This document shows positions 43,381 through 51,968 of a stretch of DNA of 54,650 bases, one piece after another. The stretch covers positions 1 to 54,650 of the forward strand of contig DWZH01000029.1 of assembly GCA_019118275.1 (NCBI GenBank), read 5' to 3'. A program made the position numbers and the translations under genes. Below the pieces are notes generated by a model that was given only the letters and a program-made list of their open reading frames with translations, had not been told where the DNA came from and searched no databases. The first letter of the stretch is position 1; each line of letters begins with the position of its first letter. Origin of the DNA: Candidatus Brachybacterium merdavium. GTDB taxonomy: Bacteria; Actinomycetota; Actinomycetes; Actinomycetales; Dermabacteraceae.

Positions 43381-43853
43381 CCCCCTTCGAGACCGTCCTG
43401 ATCATCTACGGGGTGATCCTGTCCCTGACCACCCTGACCGTCGTCTATCGCATGATCGTCGGACCCACGATCCTCGATCGTGCCGTGTCGACCGACTCGC
43501 TGCTGGTGCTGGTCGTGCTGGGCATGGCGCTGTACACCGCCCATGCCAAAGCGAACTGGGCCGGCCCGGCGATGCTGAGCATGACCGGACTCGCCTTCAT
43601 CGGCACCGTCACCTTCGCCCGCTTCGTGGCGCGCGAGGTCCGGCCCCCGGGCTATCGCCCCAGCCGTGATGGCGAGCCTGGCACCGGCACCGGCCCGCTG
43701 GACGCGATCCACTTCGACAACGGTGACGACGACGAGCGGTGGCCCGCCAACGTGGTCGGCCCCACCACCACCTCCGATGCCGAGGAGGAGGGGGCGGAGC
43801 TGAACGTGCATGAGGAGCTCCCGGCCGAGGACGGGAGGGAGGAGCAGCGATGA
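43377..43853 (+). CDS. mrpF: Na+/H+ antiporter MrpF with acidic tail
   Basis: 158 residues; the core of about 90 is the normal MrpF: three helices with VVYRMIVGPTILDRAVSTDS, the conserved GPT..DR motif. The extra 65 residues form an acidic cytoplasmic tail (NGDDDERW..., DAEEEGAEL, HEELPAEDGREE). Residues 120-129 read ERWPANVVGP, nearly repeated in the MrpG tail. Translationally coupled to both neighbours. Confidence 0.93.
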   Translation: MTPFETVLIIYGVILSLTTLTVVYRMIVGPTILDRAVSTDSLLVLVVLGMALYTAHAKANWAGPAMLSMTGLAFIGTVTFARFVAREVRPPGYRPSRDGEPGTGTGPLDAIHFDNGDDDERWPANVVGPTTTSDAEEEGAELNVHEELPAEDGREEQR

Positions 43854-44440
43854 GCGCCCTGGAGATCATCGCCACCGTGCTGATCGGTGCCGGTCTGCTG
43901 CTCGCCGTGGTGGCCGCGGTCGGCCTGAACCGCTTCGACGGAGTGCTGATGCGAATCCACGCCGCCTCCAAGCCTCAGACCCTGGGCCTCATGTTCGTGT
44001 TCACCGGGGTCGCGCTCGTCGCGCAGTCCTGGTCGCTGGCCGGTTTCCTGCTGGTGGTGCTGTTGGCCCAGATGGGCACGGTCCCGGTGGCGAGCGTGAT
44101 GGTGGGCCGCGCCGCTTTCCGGCGCGGTTTCGTGCGCGGCGGAGACTATGCCTTCGATGAGCTCAGCGACCGCCTGGCGGACGCCGATGACGATGACGAT
44201 GACGACGACGAGGACGGATTCCTCGACGACCACGAGGGCATGGCGCATGACGCCGAGGACCGCTTCCCCGAGAACGTGGTCCACCCCGAGGCCGCCGCCC
44301 GGGCCATGACCAACCGCAACTGGGACGAGCCCGAGGCCGTGGGCACCGCGGGGGTCGATATCGACAGCCTGGACGTGGACCTCGAGGATGAGACCGAGCG
44401 GGAGGCGGAGGAGGTCGCCGAGCGCGATCCCCGGCCCTGA
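43850..44440 (+). CDS. mrpG: Na+/H+ antiporter MrpG with poly-aspartate tail
   Basis: 196 residues; the usual 105-residue MrpG core has three helices with GLNRFDGVLMRIHAASKPQTLG, diagnostic for the family. The 90-residue tail contains DADDDDDDDDEDGF and then DRFPENVVHP (137-146), mirroring the MrpF tail motif, and ends in an acidic helix (DLEDETEREAEEVAERD). It is the last gene of the operon. Downstream, GCACCGG/CCGGTGC (44452-44495) is a weak candidate terminator toward the convergent fhs gene. Confidence 0.93.
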   Translation: MSALEIIATVLIGAGLLLAVVAAVGLNRFDGVLMRIHAASKPQTLGLMFVFTGVALVAQSWSLAGFLLVVLLAQMGTVPVASVMVGRAAFRRGFVRGGDYAFDELSDRLADADDDDDDDDEDGFLDDHEGMAHDAEDRFPENVVHPEAAARAMTNRNWDEPEAVGTAGVDIDSLDVDLEDETEREAEEVAERDPRP

Positions 44441-44536
44441 CCTCCAGGGCTGCACCGGTCCCGGCCGCACCTCGCCACGGAGCGGGAGCCGGTGCCGGAC
44501 GCGGCCCAGGAACCGGTCGCAGCGAGCGCCGCCCCG

Positions 44537-46207
44537 TCAGAACAGCCCGTAGGACTCGCCTTCGGCGGTGACCCCCATGTGCAGGGCGGCCGGCTGCTTG
44601 GGAAGCCCGGGCATGGTCATGATGGTGCCGGTCAACGCCACCACGAAGCCCGCCCCGATCTTGGGCACCAGATCGCGCACATGCAGCACGTGCCCGGTGG
44701 GGGCGCCCAGCAGCGCCGGGTCGTCGGAGAGGGAGTACTGGGTCTTGGCCACGCACACCGGCAGCGAGTCCCAGCCGTTCCTGCGCAGCATCCGCAGCTG
44801 GGCGGGGGCGCGGCCCTCGAGGACCACGTCGTCGGCCCCGTAGACCTCCCGGGCCAGGGTCCGCAGGGACTCCTCGACCCCGCCGGCGGGATCGTAGAGG
44901 TGACGGAAGTCGGCCCCCTCGTCGAGCGCGGCCAGCACCTGCTCGGCCACGGCCAGCCCGCCCTCGCCGCCCTTCGCCCAGACCTCCGACAGCGCGGCCT
45001 TGAAACCGTTGGCACGCGCCCACTCCAGCACCGCCTCGAGCTCGGCCTCGGTGTCGGTGGGGAAGCGGTTCAGGGCGATCACCGGCTCGATCCCGAACTT
45101 GCGCAGGTTGTCCACGTGGCGGGCGAGGTTCGTGGTGCCGGCCAGTGCGGCCTCGACGTCCTCGTCCTCCAGGTCCGCCTTCGCGACCCCGCCGTGCATC
45201 TTCAGCGCCCGCACCGTGGCCACCACCACGGCGGCGTCGGGGGAGAGGCCGCCCAGGCGGGCCTTGATGTCCAGGAACTTCTCCGCTCCGAGGTCGGAGC
45301 CGAAACCGGCCTCGGTCACCGTGATCTCCGACAGGGACTGCGCCAGGCGCGTGGCGGCCAGGGAGTTGCAGCCGTGGGCGATATTGGCGAAAGGCCCGCC
45401 GTGCACGAGAGCGGGGGTGCCGCCCAGGGTCTGCACCAGGTTGGGCAGCAACGCGTCCTTGAGCAGCAAGGTGATCGCCCCGGCCACTCCGAGATCGGCC
45501 ACCGACACGGGGGAGCGGTCGTAGGTGAAGCCGACCACGATGGCGCCGATGCGGCGTTCGAGGTCAGCCAGGTCCGTGGCCAGGCACAGGATCGCCATGA
45601 TCTCGGAGGCGACCACGATGTCGAAACCGTCCTGCCGGGGGGTGCCCTGGGTGGGCCCGCCCAGGCCGATCACGGCCTCGCGCAGGGCCCGGTCATTGAC
45701 GTCCACCACCCGCTTCCACTGGATGCGGCGCGGGTCGATGCCCAGCTCATTGCCCTGATGGATGTGATTGTCGATCAGGGCCGCGAGGGTGTTGTTGGCG
45801 ATCTGGATCGCGTGGAAGTCTCCGGTGAAGTGCAGATTGATGTCCTCCATCGGGACCACCTGTGCGTGGCCGCCGCCGGTGGCGCCGCCCTTGATGCCCA
45901 TGATGGGGCCCAGCGCCGGTTCGCGCAGCGCGACCATGGTGCGGTGGCCCTGCAGGGAGAAGGCGTCCGCGAGACCGACGGTGGTGGTGGACTTGCCCTC
46001 GCCCGCCGGGGTGGGGGACATGGCCGAGACCAGCACGAGCTTCGAGCGGGTGTCGGTGCCGGTCATCCGTCGCACGTCGACCTTAGCCTTGTAGGAGCCG
46101 TAGGGGATCAGGGCATGGGCGGGGATGCCCGCCCGCTCGGCGATCGTGGTGATCGGCTCCAGCGTCGCCTGCTGGGCGATCGCGAGGTCCGGGTTCTCGG
46201 CTGACAT
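44537..46207 (-). CDS. fhs: Formate-tetrahydrofolate ligase
   Basis: 556 residues. The N-terminal ATP loop is [39 protein letters not shown] (in two parts), the [18 protein letters not shown] helix and [11 protein letters not shown] are hallmark segments. The C-terminus is [17 protein letters not shown]..., the folate-site loop. It makes 10-formyl-THF from formate, ATP and THF for one-carbon metabolism. The [11 protein letters not shown] has a CTGGAGG ribosome site 7 nt upstream; longer in-frame starts are non-conserved. It is monocistronic, converging on the Mrp operon. Confidence 0.95.
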   Translation of the reverse strand: MSAENPDLAIAQQATLEPITTIAERAGIPAHALIPYGSYKAKVDVRRMTGTDTRSKLVLVSAMSPTPAGEGKSTTTVGLADAFSLQGHRTMVALREPALGPIMGIKGGATGGGHAQVVPMEDINLHFTGDFHAIQIANNTLAALIDNHIHQGNELGIDPRRIQWKRVVDVNDRALREAVIGLGGPTQGTPRQDGFDIVVASEIMAILCLATDLADLERRIGAIVVGFTYDRSPVSVADLGVAGAITLLLKDALLPNLVQTLGGTPALVHGGPFANIAHGCNSLAATRLAQSLSEITVTEAGFGSDLGAEKFLDIKARLGGLSPDAAVVVATVRALKMHGGVAKADLEDEDVEAALAGTTNLARHVDNLRKFGIEPVIALNRFPTDTEAELEAVLEWARANGFKAALSEVWAKGGEGGLAVAEQVLAALDEGADFRHLYDPAGGVEESLRTLAREVYGADDVVLEGRAPAQLRMLRRNGWDSLPVCVAKTQYSLSDDPALLGAPTGHVLHVRDLVPKIGAGFVVALTGTIMTMPGLPKQPAALHMGVTAEGESYGLF

Positions 46208-46619
46208 CGTCGTCCTCCAGGAAGGTTCGAGGGGCAGATCACACTCTACGGGGACGATGAGGGGTGACGGGAGGGATGAGGGAGGGGCGAAGCGCCGCCG
46301 CGAGGACGAGGCCTCGCCCGCAGCACGGTTCCCAAGGGCCCCGAGCTCTGCGCCGGCTCGAAGTTCTCTGGTACGGGAACAGGAGCGGGGCCGCCGTCGG
46401 CCCATGAGCGCTGTGGGCTGGGGGGTCGCATGAGCCGGGAGGACGGGAGGGGCCGGCGGTCATCTGGCGCCGGTCACCGATGACGACGAGCTGGTCCAGC
46501 CGCGCACCCTGCTCGGCCACGCGGAGGGAGCTGTCGTGGAGTTCCTGGTCGGCTGAGTGTGCGCGCCTCGATGTCCGCGCGGCGCGGCCTGCCTGCTCTC
46601 AGGTCCCGGGATGAAAGAA
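46208..46619. other. Gene-free stretch between fhs and tRNA-Phe
   Basis: No complete gene. Its left end must hold the fhs promoter, which I cannot place confidently. On the plus strand, 46434-46556 reads as a protein-like segment without a start: HLAPVTDDDELVQPRTLLGH then AEGAVVEFLVG and a TGA stop. This could be the C-terminal relic of a lost gene. Other frames are full of stops or low-complexity Arg/Pro. Confidence 0.35.
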
Positions 46620-46647
46620 CCCCCGCGACATTGAAGCTGCGCGGGGG
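46620..46647 (-). terminator. Terminator of tRNA-Phe
   Basis: CCCCCGCG and CGCGGGGG form an 8-bp stem with a 12-nt loop, 6 nt after the tRNA 3' end. On the minus strand it is followed by TTCTTTC. Confidence 0.8.
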
Positions 46648-46653
46648 CCTCAG

Positions 46654-46726
46654 TGGCTCCGACCGGCGTCGATCCGGTGACCTTTCGATTTTCAGTCGAA
46701 CGCTCTACCAACTGAGCTACAGAGCC
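46654..46726 (-). tRNA. tRNA-Phe (anticodon GAA)
   Basis: A complete cloverleaf: acceptor GGCTCTG/CGGAGCC (one G-U pair), D arm GCTCAGTTGGTAGAGC, anticodon loop CTGAAAA (GAA), T-arm with GATCGACG... variation and discriminator A. CCA is not encoded. It has its own promoter-like element and terminator. Confidence 0.95.
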
Positions 46727-46751
46727 GCGGTCGTCGGAACGACCGGTGATC

Positions 46752-46781
46752 AGAGTACCAGCCGGTGATCTTCCCGCCCAA
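46752..46781 (-). promoter_or_regulatory. Candidate promoter of tRNA-Phe
   Basis: On the minus strand TTGGGC (-35), 18 nt, TACTCT (-10), about 26 nt from the mature 5' end. Expected if tRNA-Phe is transcribed separately from the tRNA-Asp and reductase genes upstream. Confidence 0.5.
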
Positions 46782-46810
46782 CCGGACCCGATCGTTGTAA
46801 GGCACACCAC

Positions 46811-46832
46811 GGGCCGGCCCTGGACCCGGCCC
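46811..46832 (-). terminator. Candidate terminator of the reductase gene
   Basis: GGGCCGG, an 8-nt loop and CCGGCCC, 74 nt beyond the stop of the CurA-like gene. There is no U-tract. Confidence 0.4.
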
Positions 46833-46905
46833 GCCCGATGCCGGCAGACCGGCCGACGGGTCGGCGGGCTGCCGAATCGAGGGGGCGGCGGGTCGGCGGG
46901 CCTCT

Positions 46906-47928
46906 TCAGCTGACCTTGATCAGGGTCTTGCCGAAGTTGTCACCGCGGAGCATCCCGACGAAGGTCTCGGGCGCCCGGTCCAGTCCCTCGGTGATGTCCT
47001 CGCGGTAGCGGACCTCCCCGGAGCGCACCCAGGCGCTCATGTCGGCCAGGAAGTCCTCGAAATGGGTCTGGGCGAACTCGCGCTGGATGAAGCCGCGCAG
47101 GGTGAGGCTCTTGGCGAGCACCGACGCCATCAGCTGGCCGGTGCGGTCCGGGCCCTCGGGCAGCTCGGTGGCGTTGTAGTTCGCGGCCAGGCCGCACACC
47201 GGTACCCGGGCGAACTCGTTCAGCTGGGGCAGCACCGCGTCCCAGACCGGTCCGCCGACGTTCTCGAAGTACACGTCGATCCCGCCCGGGGCGGCCTCCT
47301 CCAGCCGCTCGGCCAGGGCCGGTTCCCGGTGATCGATCGCCTCATCGAAGCCGAGCTCACGCAGGTGCTCCACCTTGCGGGGGCCGCCGGCGATACCGAT
47401 GGTGCGGGCGCCCTTGGCCTTGGCGATCTGGCCGACCGCCGAGCCGACCGGCCCGGTCGCGGCGGCGACGGCCACGGTCTCACCGGGCTGGGGCCGGCCG
47501 ATCTCGAGCAGGCCCGCATAGGCGGTGAAGCCCGGCATGCCGAGCACCCCCAGCGCGGTGCTGACCGGCGCCACCTCGGGATCGAGCCGGCGCAGACCCT
47601 CGGCCGGCTCGAGGCTGTACTCCTGCCAGCCTCCGTAGGACAGCACCACCTCCCCGGGGGAGAAGTCGTCCGTGGCGGACTCGACCACCTCGGAGACGGT
47701 GCCGCCGACGATCACGTCGCCGACCTCCATCGGGGCGGCATAGGACCGCGCCGCGCTCATCCGGCCCCGCACGTACGGGTCCAGCGAGAGGTACAGGGTG
47801 CGCAGCAGCACCTGGCCAGGACCAGGCGAGGGGACGGTGGTCTCGTCGTGCTGGAAGTCGGTGGCGGCGGGCTCGCCGTGGGGGCGGGAGGCGAGGAGGA
47901 TCCGGCGATTGACGGTCGGGGTGCTCAT
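46906..47928 (-). CDS. CurA/PTGR-like NADP-dependent oxidoreductase (zinc-free MDR)
   Basis: A 340-residue medium-chain reductase without zinc-ligand cysteines. The N-terminal domain has LYLSLDPYVRGRM, typical of the leukotriene-B4/CurA branch; SYGGWQEYSL and LGMPGFTAYAGLLEIGRP lead into the nucleotide motif VAAATGPVGSAVGQIAKAKG. DVYFENVGGPVWDAVLP, VCGLAANYN and LTLRGFIQREF are further branch markers. Such enzymes reduce the double bond of enones and aldehydes with NADPH. It lies, in the same direction, between tRNA-Asp and tRNA-Phe, an unusual spot. Confidence 0.92.
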   Translation of the reverse strand: MSTPTVNRRILLASRPHGEPAATDFQHDETTVPSPGPGQVLLRTLYLSLDPYVRGRMSAARSYAAPMEVGDVIVGGTVSEVVESATDDFSPGEVVLSYGGWQEYSLEPAEGLRRLDPEVAPVSTALGVLGMPGFTAYAGLLEIGRPQPGETVAVAAATGPVGSAVGQIAKAKGARTIGIAGGPRKVEHLRELGFDEAIDHREPALAERLEEAAPGGIDVYFENVGGPVWDAVLPQLNEFARVPVCGLAANYNATELPEGPDRTGQLMASVLAKSLTLRGFIQREFAQTHFEDFLADMSAWVRSGEVRYREDITEGLDRAPETFVGMLRGDNFGKTLIKVS

Positions 47929-48032
47929 CCTTCGAGCGTAGACCCCATGGCCGGCCCTCGCACCGGGACGGATTCCCCGGGCCTTGGGGTTCGACCCCCG
48001 TGGCGGTCTTCGGGCCGACGGGCACGCACGAC

Positions 48033-48064
48033 GAAGGCCCCGGAACCATGGTTCCGGGGCCTTC
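48033..48064 (-). terminator. Terminator of tRNA-Asp
   Basis: GAAGGCCCCGGAACC and its perfect 15-bp complement separated by 2 nt, 9 nt after the tRNA-Asp 3' end. On the minus strand the stem is followed by GTCGTGCG. It should keep tRNA readthrough out of the reductase gene. Confidence 0.8.
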
Positions 48065-48072
48065 GTGAGGGG

Positions 48073-48146
48073 CGACCCTGACCGGGCTTGAACCGGCGAC
48101 CTCCGCCGTGACAGGGCGGCACTCTAACCAACTGAGCTACAGGGCC
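48073..48146 (-). tRNA. tRNA-Asp (anticodon GTC)
   Basis: Acceptor GGCCCTG/CAGGGTC with one G-U pair, D arm GCTCAGTTGGTTAGAGT, anticodon stem CCGCC/GGCGG around CTGTCAC (GTC), a five-base variable loop, T-arm with GGTTCAAGC, and discriminator G, the Asp identity base. CCA is not encoded. Confidence 0.95.
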
Positions 48147-48176
48147 TTGCGTGTCGATCCGCTCAGCGCACCGACC

Positions 48177-48182
48177 TATATA
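48177..48182 (-). promoter_or_regulatory. Candidate -10 box of tRNA-Asp
   Basis: TATATA on the minus strand, 31 nt before the mature 5' end, in a short A+T-rich patch. No clear -35, so part of the tRNA may come from tRNA-Glu readthrough. Confidence 0.45.
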
Positions 48183-48251
48183 ACTCTACCGGATGTTCGC
48201 GGGGCTCACGGCCCCTTTCGCTGTGAGCCGTCTCGCACCTTGGGCCACCAC

Positions 48252-48274
48252 CTCTGCGCCGCCCGGGCGCGGAG
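48252..48274 (-). terminator. Hairpin between tRNA-Glu and tRNA-Asp
   Basis: CTCTGCGCC, a 5-nt loop and GGCGCGGAG (one mismatch), 8 nt after the tRNA-Glu 3' end. Confidence 0.5.
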
Positions 48275-48282
48275 GAGGGGAG

Positions 48283-48355
<73 letters not shown>

Positions 48356-48380
48356 CCGGGCAGCGGTCTGCCCGACGAAG

Positions 48381-48386
48381 AGCATA
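48381..48386 (-). promoter_or_regulatory. Candidate -10 box of tRNA-Glu
   Basis: TATGCT on the minus strand, identical to the box before tRNA-Gly, 26 nt before the mature 5' end. No clear -35. Confidence 0.45.
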
Positions 48387-48463
48387 CCGGTGCGCAGGCT
48401 CGCGGGCACGGCCATGACGCCACGATGCGGCGTATCCGACATGAGCTGGGCCGTCCCGCACAG

Positions 48464-48535
48464 CAGCCGTCCCGCTCACCCGTACGGCAGCTGTCCCGCT
48501 CACCCGCTCAGCAGCTGTTCTGTTCACCTGCACGG
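48464..48535. repeat. Degenerate 24-nt tandem repeat, three copies plus a partial fourth
   Basis: Units start at 48464, 48488 and 48512, each of the form CAGC(C/T)GT...TCACC..., with a partial copy from 48536. There are no spacers between them, so it is not a CRISPR array. It lies in the gene-free stretch between tRNA-Glu and the metallopeptidase. All six frames here encode short Ser/Pro/Arg or Ala/Val/Thr repeats, but none has a credible start. Confidence 0.6.
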
Positions 48536-48640
48536 CAGCCGGCCCGCTCGGCCACCGAATCGTGGGCGTCCGAGCGACTCGGGGGGTGGCCTCCGGCAGG
48601 CGGCCCGTGCCCTGCTCGCTCGGCCGTGGTTCCATGGAGC

Positions 48641-49003
48641 ATGATCGAGATCAGCCGCGAGGAGTTCGAGGAAGCCGTCAATGACGCCCTGGACTCACTT
48701 CCCGACCAGATCGCCGAGGCCATCGCCCACGCCAACGTCGCGATCCTGATCGAGGAGGAACCTGATCCGCAGACCCACGGCATGGAGCTGCTGGGCCTGT
48801 ACCAAGGGATCCCGCTGGACCAGCGCAGCGTCTTCCAGGGCTTCGCGGAACCCGATCGGATCCTGATCTTCCGCGGTCCCCTGCAGCGGCTGGCCCGCGA
48901 CCGTCAGCACCTGGTCGAAGAGATCGCGGTGACCGTGCTGCACGAGGTCGGCCATCTGTTCGGGATAAGCGACCAGCGCCTGCACGAGCTCGGCTGGGGC
49001 TGA
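48641..49003 (+). CDS. Small zincin-type metallopeptidase family protein
   Basis: 120 residues. The zinc motif HEVGHLFGISD provides His101, Glu102, His105 and Asp111; the whole C-terminus (LVEEIAVTVLHEVGHLFG and on, ISDQRLHELGW) is the signature of the actinobacterial DUF1025/zincin_1 family. The N-terminal half is acidic with helix EEFEEAVNDALDSLPDQIAEAI. No signal peptide, so cytoplasmic. Substrates of these minimal proteins are not known. The ATG was chosen at MIEISREEF, where family similarity begins. Confidence 0.88.
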   Translation: MIEISREEFEEAVNDALDSLPDQIAEAIAHANVAILIEEEPDPQTHGMELLGLYQGIPLDQRSVFQGFAEPDRILIFRGPLQRLARDRQHLVEEIAVTVLHEVGHLFGISDQRLHELGWG

Positions 49004-49014
49004 GCCCTTGACGT

Positions 49015-49043
49015 GGGTCCGGCTGAGCCGTAGCCGGGGACCC
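49015..49043. terminator. Candidate bidirectional terminator
   Basis: GGGTCCGGCT pairs with AGCCGGGGACCC (two-base bulge) around a 7-nt loop, between the convergent metallopeptidase and response-regulator genes. Confidence 0.5.
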
Positions 49044-49069
49044 CTGACCCGGAGCCCGAAGCCCCCGGC

Positions 49070-49756
49070 TCAGGCGCCCGGTTCGGCGTCGATGTCGCTG
49101 AGCCCGGACTCGTGAGCGATGATCGCGATCTGGACCCGGTTGCTGCAGTCCAGCTTCGCGAAGATCTTCGACACGTGCGCCTTCACGGTCGCCTCGCTCA
49201 TGAACAGCCGCATCCCGATCTGGGCGTTCGACAGCCCTGCCCCGACCGCGCCGAGCACCTCGGTCTCGCGGTCGGTGAGCTGATCCAGACCGGGGTGCTG
49301 CTCCTGGCGGGAGCCCGGGTTGGCGTCGGAGAAGTGCGAGAGCATGCGCCGGGTGATGGTGGGGGAGAGCATCGCGTCACCGCCGGCGACCACGTGCACG
49401 GCCCGTGCCAGGTCCTGGGGCGGGGTGTCCTTGAGCAGGAAGCCGCTGGCCCCGGCCTCGAGGGCCTGGAACACGTATTCGTCCATGTCGAAGGTGGTGA
49501 GCATGATGATCTTGGGTGGGTTGGGCAGGGCCGAGACCGCTGTGGTGGCCGCGATGCCGTCCAGCCCGGGCATGCGCACGTCCATCAGCAGCACGTCGGG
49601 GCGGTGCTTCTGCACCAGGGTCACCGCCTCGTTGCCGTCATCGCCCTGACCGACCACCTCGATGCCGGGGTCGGCGCCCAGGATCATCGCCAGCCCGGCG
49701 CGCACCAGGGAGTCGTCATCGATCAGTCCCACGCGCGTCACGTTGTCGTCGGCCAC
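49070..49756 (-). CDS. LuxR/NarL-family response regulator
   Basis: 228 residues. The receiver domain has acidic pocket DDD (13-15), phosphoacceptor Asp59 in VLLMDVRMPGLDG, the switch Thr in IIMLTTFDMDEY, and Lys in GFLLKDTPP. The C-terminal LuxR HTH reads LTDRETEVLGAVGAGLSNAQI and MSEATVKAHVSKIFAKLDC. It starts at a GTG 19 nt inside the kinase gene's 3' end, so the pair is co-translated. The likely target is the divergent ABC exporter, inferred from proximity. Confidence 0.93.
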   Translation of the reverse strand: MADDNVTRVGLIDDDSLVRAGLAMILGADPGIEVVGQGDDGNEAVTLVQKHRPDVLLMDVRMPGLDGIAATTAVSALPNPPKIIMLTTFDMDEYVFQALEAGASGFLLKDTPPQDLARAVHVVAGGDAMLSPTITRRMLSHFSDANPGSRQEQHPGLDQLTDRETEVLGAVGAGLSNAQIGMRLFMSEATVKAHVSKIFAKLDCSNRVQIAIIAHESGLSDIDAEPGA

Positions 49757-50862
49757 GGGATCACCGCCCTCACTTCGAAGCGTCCGTCATCGGTGGGGCC
49801 TGACGTGATCGTGCCGCCGGCGTGCATCACCCGGGTCTCGATCCCCGACAGTCCCATCCGGGCGCCGGGCAGGTCCGTCGTGAACCCCTTGGGGAGTACA
49901 TTACTGACCTCGATCACCAGCTCGGTCCCGACCTCCCCGATGAGCGCCACCCGGGACTTGGTGTGACGGGCGTGCTTGTGGATGTTGGTCAGCCCTTCCT
50001 GCACGACCCGGTAGGCGGTGCGAGCGAGCTGATCGGGGACCGGGTCGTCGATGAAATCGAACAGCTCCACGGTGATCCCCGCCGCCTGGGAGACGGTCAC
50101 CAGCTTGCGCACATCCTCCCAGGTCGGCTGCGGCGCCAGCGGGGCGTCCTCGCCATCGCCGCGCAGCACACCCAGCACCTCCCGCAGCTCGGACAGGGCC
50201 GTGGTGGCCGTCTCCCGGATCAGCGCGGCCGATTCCTGCACCTGGGCCCGCTCGAGCTGGGGGTTCACCTCGAGCGCGCCGGCATGCATGGCCACCAGGG
50301 AGATCTTGTGGGCGACGATGTCGTGCATCTCCCGGGCGATGCGAGTGCGCTCGGCGCGGCGGGCCTGCTCCTGGGCCACGGCCCGACCCGACTCGGCCTG
50401 CTCGGCGCGCTGCTGCAGCTGCGCCAGCAGGATGCGCCGCGTTCCCGTGTACATCCCGGTCGCCACCGCCGCGGTCACGGTCAGGGCCGACGCCCCCACT
50501 CCGATCGGTGCCTGCGACGGATCGGTGGCCAGCAGGGACGTGGCGATGGCGGCCACCGCCAGCACCCCCACCAGCAGGGTTCGCAGACGGCCCTGGCTGC
50601 GGGTGGCATAGCAGTAGACGGCGATCACCAGGATCGACAGGGAAGCGGTGAGCGCATTGACGGCGAGCACCACCGGCAGCAACCAGCGCCAGTGCTGATG
50701 CCGCCACAGCAATGCCCCGGCCAGCAGAGCCATCAGGCCCCCGCGCCACAGCCCACCGGAGCCCGAGTCGAACAGCACGGTCAGCACGACTTCAGACAGG
50801 ACCGCGGCCAGGATCAGCAGGTCCTGCCATGCCCGTTGCACGGGCCGCCCGAGTTCATCCAC
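49738..50862 (-). CDS. Sensor histidine kinase (HisKA_3 type)
   Basis: 374 residues. Five or six N-terminal transmembrane helices (15-150) have little extracellular loop, pointing to an intramembrane-sensing or membrane-stress kinase of the DesK/LiaS style. A coiled helix leads to the phosphoacceptor His180 in IAREMHDIVAHKISLVAMHA. The ATPase part has the N-box VVQEGLTNIHKHA and G-boxes GARMGLSGIETRVMHAGG. The GTG start MDELGRPV sits 6 nt after a TACAGT box; longer in-frame starts lack any helix or homology. Probably senses a cell-envelope antibiotic and drives the response regulator. Confidence 0.9.
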   Translation of the reverse strand: MDELGRPVQRAWQDLLILAAVLSEVVLTVLFDSGSGGLWRGGLMALLAGALLWRHQHWRWLLPVVLAVNALTASLSILVIAVYCYATRSQGRLRTLLVGVLAVAAIATSLLATDPSQAPIGVGASALTVTAAVATGMYTGTRRILLAQLQQRAEQAESGRAVAQEQARRAERTRIAREMHDIVAHKISLVAMHAGALEVNPQLERAQVQESAALIRETATTALSELREVLGVLRGDGEDAPLAPQPTWEDVRKLVTVSQAAGITVELFDFIDDPVPDQLARTAYRVVQEGLTNIHKHARHTKSRVALIGEVGTELVIEVSNVLPKGFTTDLPGARMGLSGIETRVMHAGGTITSGPTDDGRFEVRAVIPWPTTT

Positions 50863-50868
50863 GTCGTC

Positions 50869-50874
50869 ACTGTA
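50869..50874 (-). promoter_or_regulatory. Candidate -10 box, leaderless start of the kinase
   Basis: TACAGT on the minus strand, then 6 nt and the GTG. The divergent ABC gene starts 131 nt away, so the gap probably holds both promoters and a regulator site; I see no clear repeat in it. Confidence 0.5.
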
Positions 50875-51004
50875 ACCGCGCCCTGCCGCCCGCCCTCCCG
50901 AGCCGGAGGTCGGCTCCCGCGGGTCCGAAGCCCCGACGATCGTCGGGCCCCGGTGAGACCCCCGGTCGATTCCGGGCACCGCCTGCCCGCCGCACCGTGG
51001 AGCC

Positions 51005-51958
51005 ATGACCAAAGCGCCCAGAACCACCGCAGCCCTCGACGTGCGCGGCCTGACCAAGCGCTACGGCTCGCGCGTCGCCGTCGATGACCTCACCTTCTCG
51101 TGCACGCCCGGCTCCGTGACCGGGTTCCTCGGCCCCAACGGCGCCGGCAAGTCCACCACCCTGCGCATCCTGACCGGGCTCGCCGAGGCCGACGCCGGCC
51201 AGGCCCTGGTCGGCTCCCGGCCGTACCGCGAGCTCGACCATCCCGCTCGCACCATCGGCGTGATGCTGGATGCGACCGCGCTGCACCGCGGCCGCACGGG
51301 CCTGGAGACCCTGCGCCTGACCGGGCGTGCGATCGGCATGCCCGCCGCCCGGGCCGGGGAGGTCCTCGAGCTCGTGGGGTTGCGGGACGCCGGTGCCAAG
51401 CGGGTCGGCGGCTACTCCTACGGCATGCGCCAACGCCTGGGCATCGGGGTGGCTCTGATGGGCGACCCCGAGGTGCTGGTCCTCGACGAGCCCGCCAACG
51501 GCCTGGACCCCGAGGGGATCCGCTGGATGCGCCGACTGCTGCGCTCCTTCGCCGACGCCGGGGGCACCGTCCTGCTGTCCAGTCATCAGCTGCGCGAGGT
51601 CCAGGCCACCGTCGACCGCCTGGTGGTGATCGCCGATGGCCGCCTGGTCCGCGAGGGCATGCTGGACGAGCTCACCTCCGAGGCGGGCACCCGCGTGGGC
51701 GCCGAGGACCCTGCCGCCCTGCGCGCGGCGCTGGACCGCCACGGCATCGCCTACGAGCAGCGCGCCGAGCAGCAGCTGGCAGTGTCCCTGGCCCCGGTGG
51801 ACGTCGGCCGTCTGGCCGTGCGCGAGCAGATCGTGCTGACCGCGCTGGGAGCCGCCGACTCCGGCGGCCTCGAGGACGTGTTCTTCGCCCTCACCGGCCA
51901 GACCGACCCGGCTGCCGGCCCCCACGACGCCGAGCCCGTCCCGGCCGCCATCTTCTGA
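51005..51958 (+). CDS. ABC-2-type exporter ATP-binding protein
   Basis: 317 residues. Walker A GPNGAGKST follows VTGFL; signature is YSYGMRQRLGIGVALMG (a diverged LSGGQ); Walker B VLVLDEPANGLDP; H-loop LLSSHQL. A 90-residue C-terminal extension (REGMLDELTSEAG to the end) is usual for exporters of this class. It forms an exporter with the permease 10 nt downstream. Divergent from a two-component system, a layout common for bacitracin- or lantibiotic-type detoxification modules. GTGGAG lies just before the ATG. Confidence 0.92.
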   Translation: MTKAPRTTAALDVRGLTKRYGSRVAVDDLTFSCTPGSVTGFLGPNGAGKSTTLRILTGLAEADAGQALVGSRPYRELDHPARTIGVMLDATALHRGRTGLETLRLTGRAIGMPAARAGEVLELVGLRDAGAKRVGGYSYGMRQRLGIGVALMGDPEVLVLDEPANGLDPEGIRWMRRLLRSFADAGGTVLLSSHQLREVQATVDRLVVIADGRLVREGMLDELTSEAGTRVGAEDPAALRAALDRHGIAYEQRAEQQLAVSLAPVDVGRLAVREQIVLTALGAADSGGLEDVFFALTGQTDPAAGPHDAEPVPAAIF

Positions 51959-51968
51959 GGAGCCCCCG

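Noticed and set aside
48464..48555. CRISPR-like repeats
   Set aside because: The units are contiguous, diverged and without spacers, and there are no cas genes.
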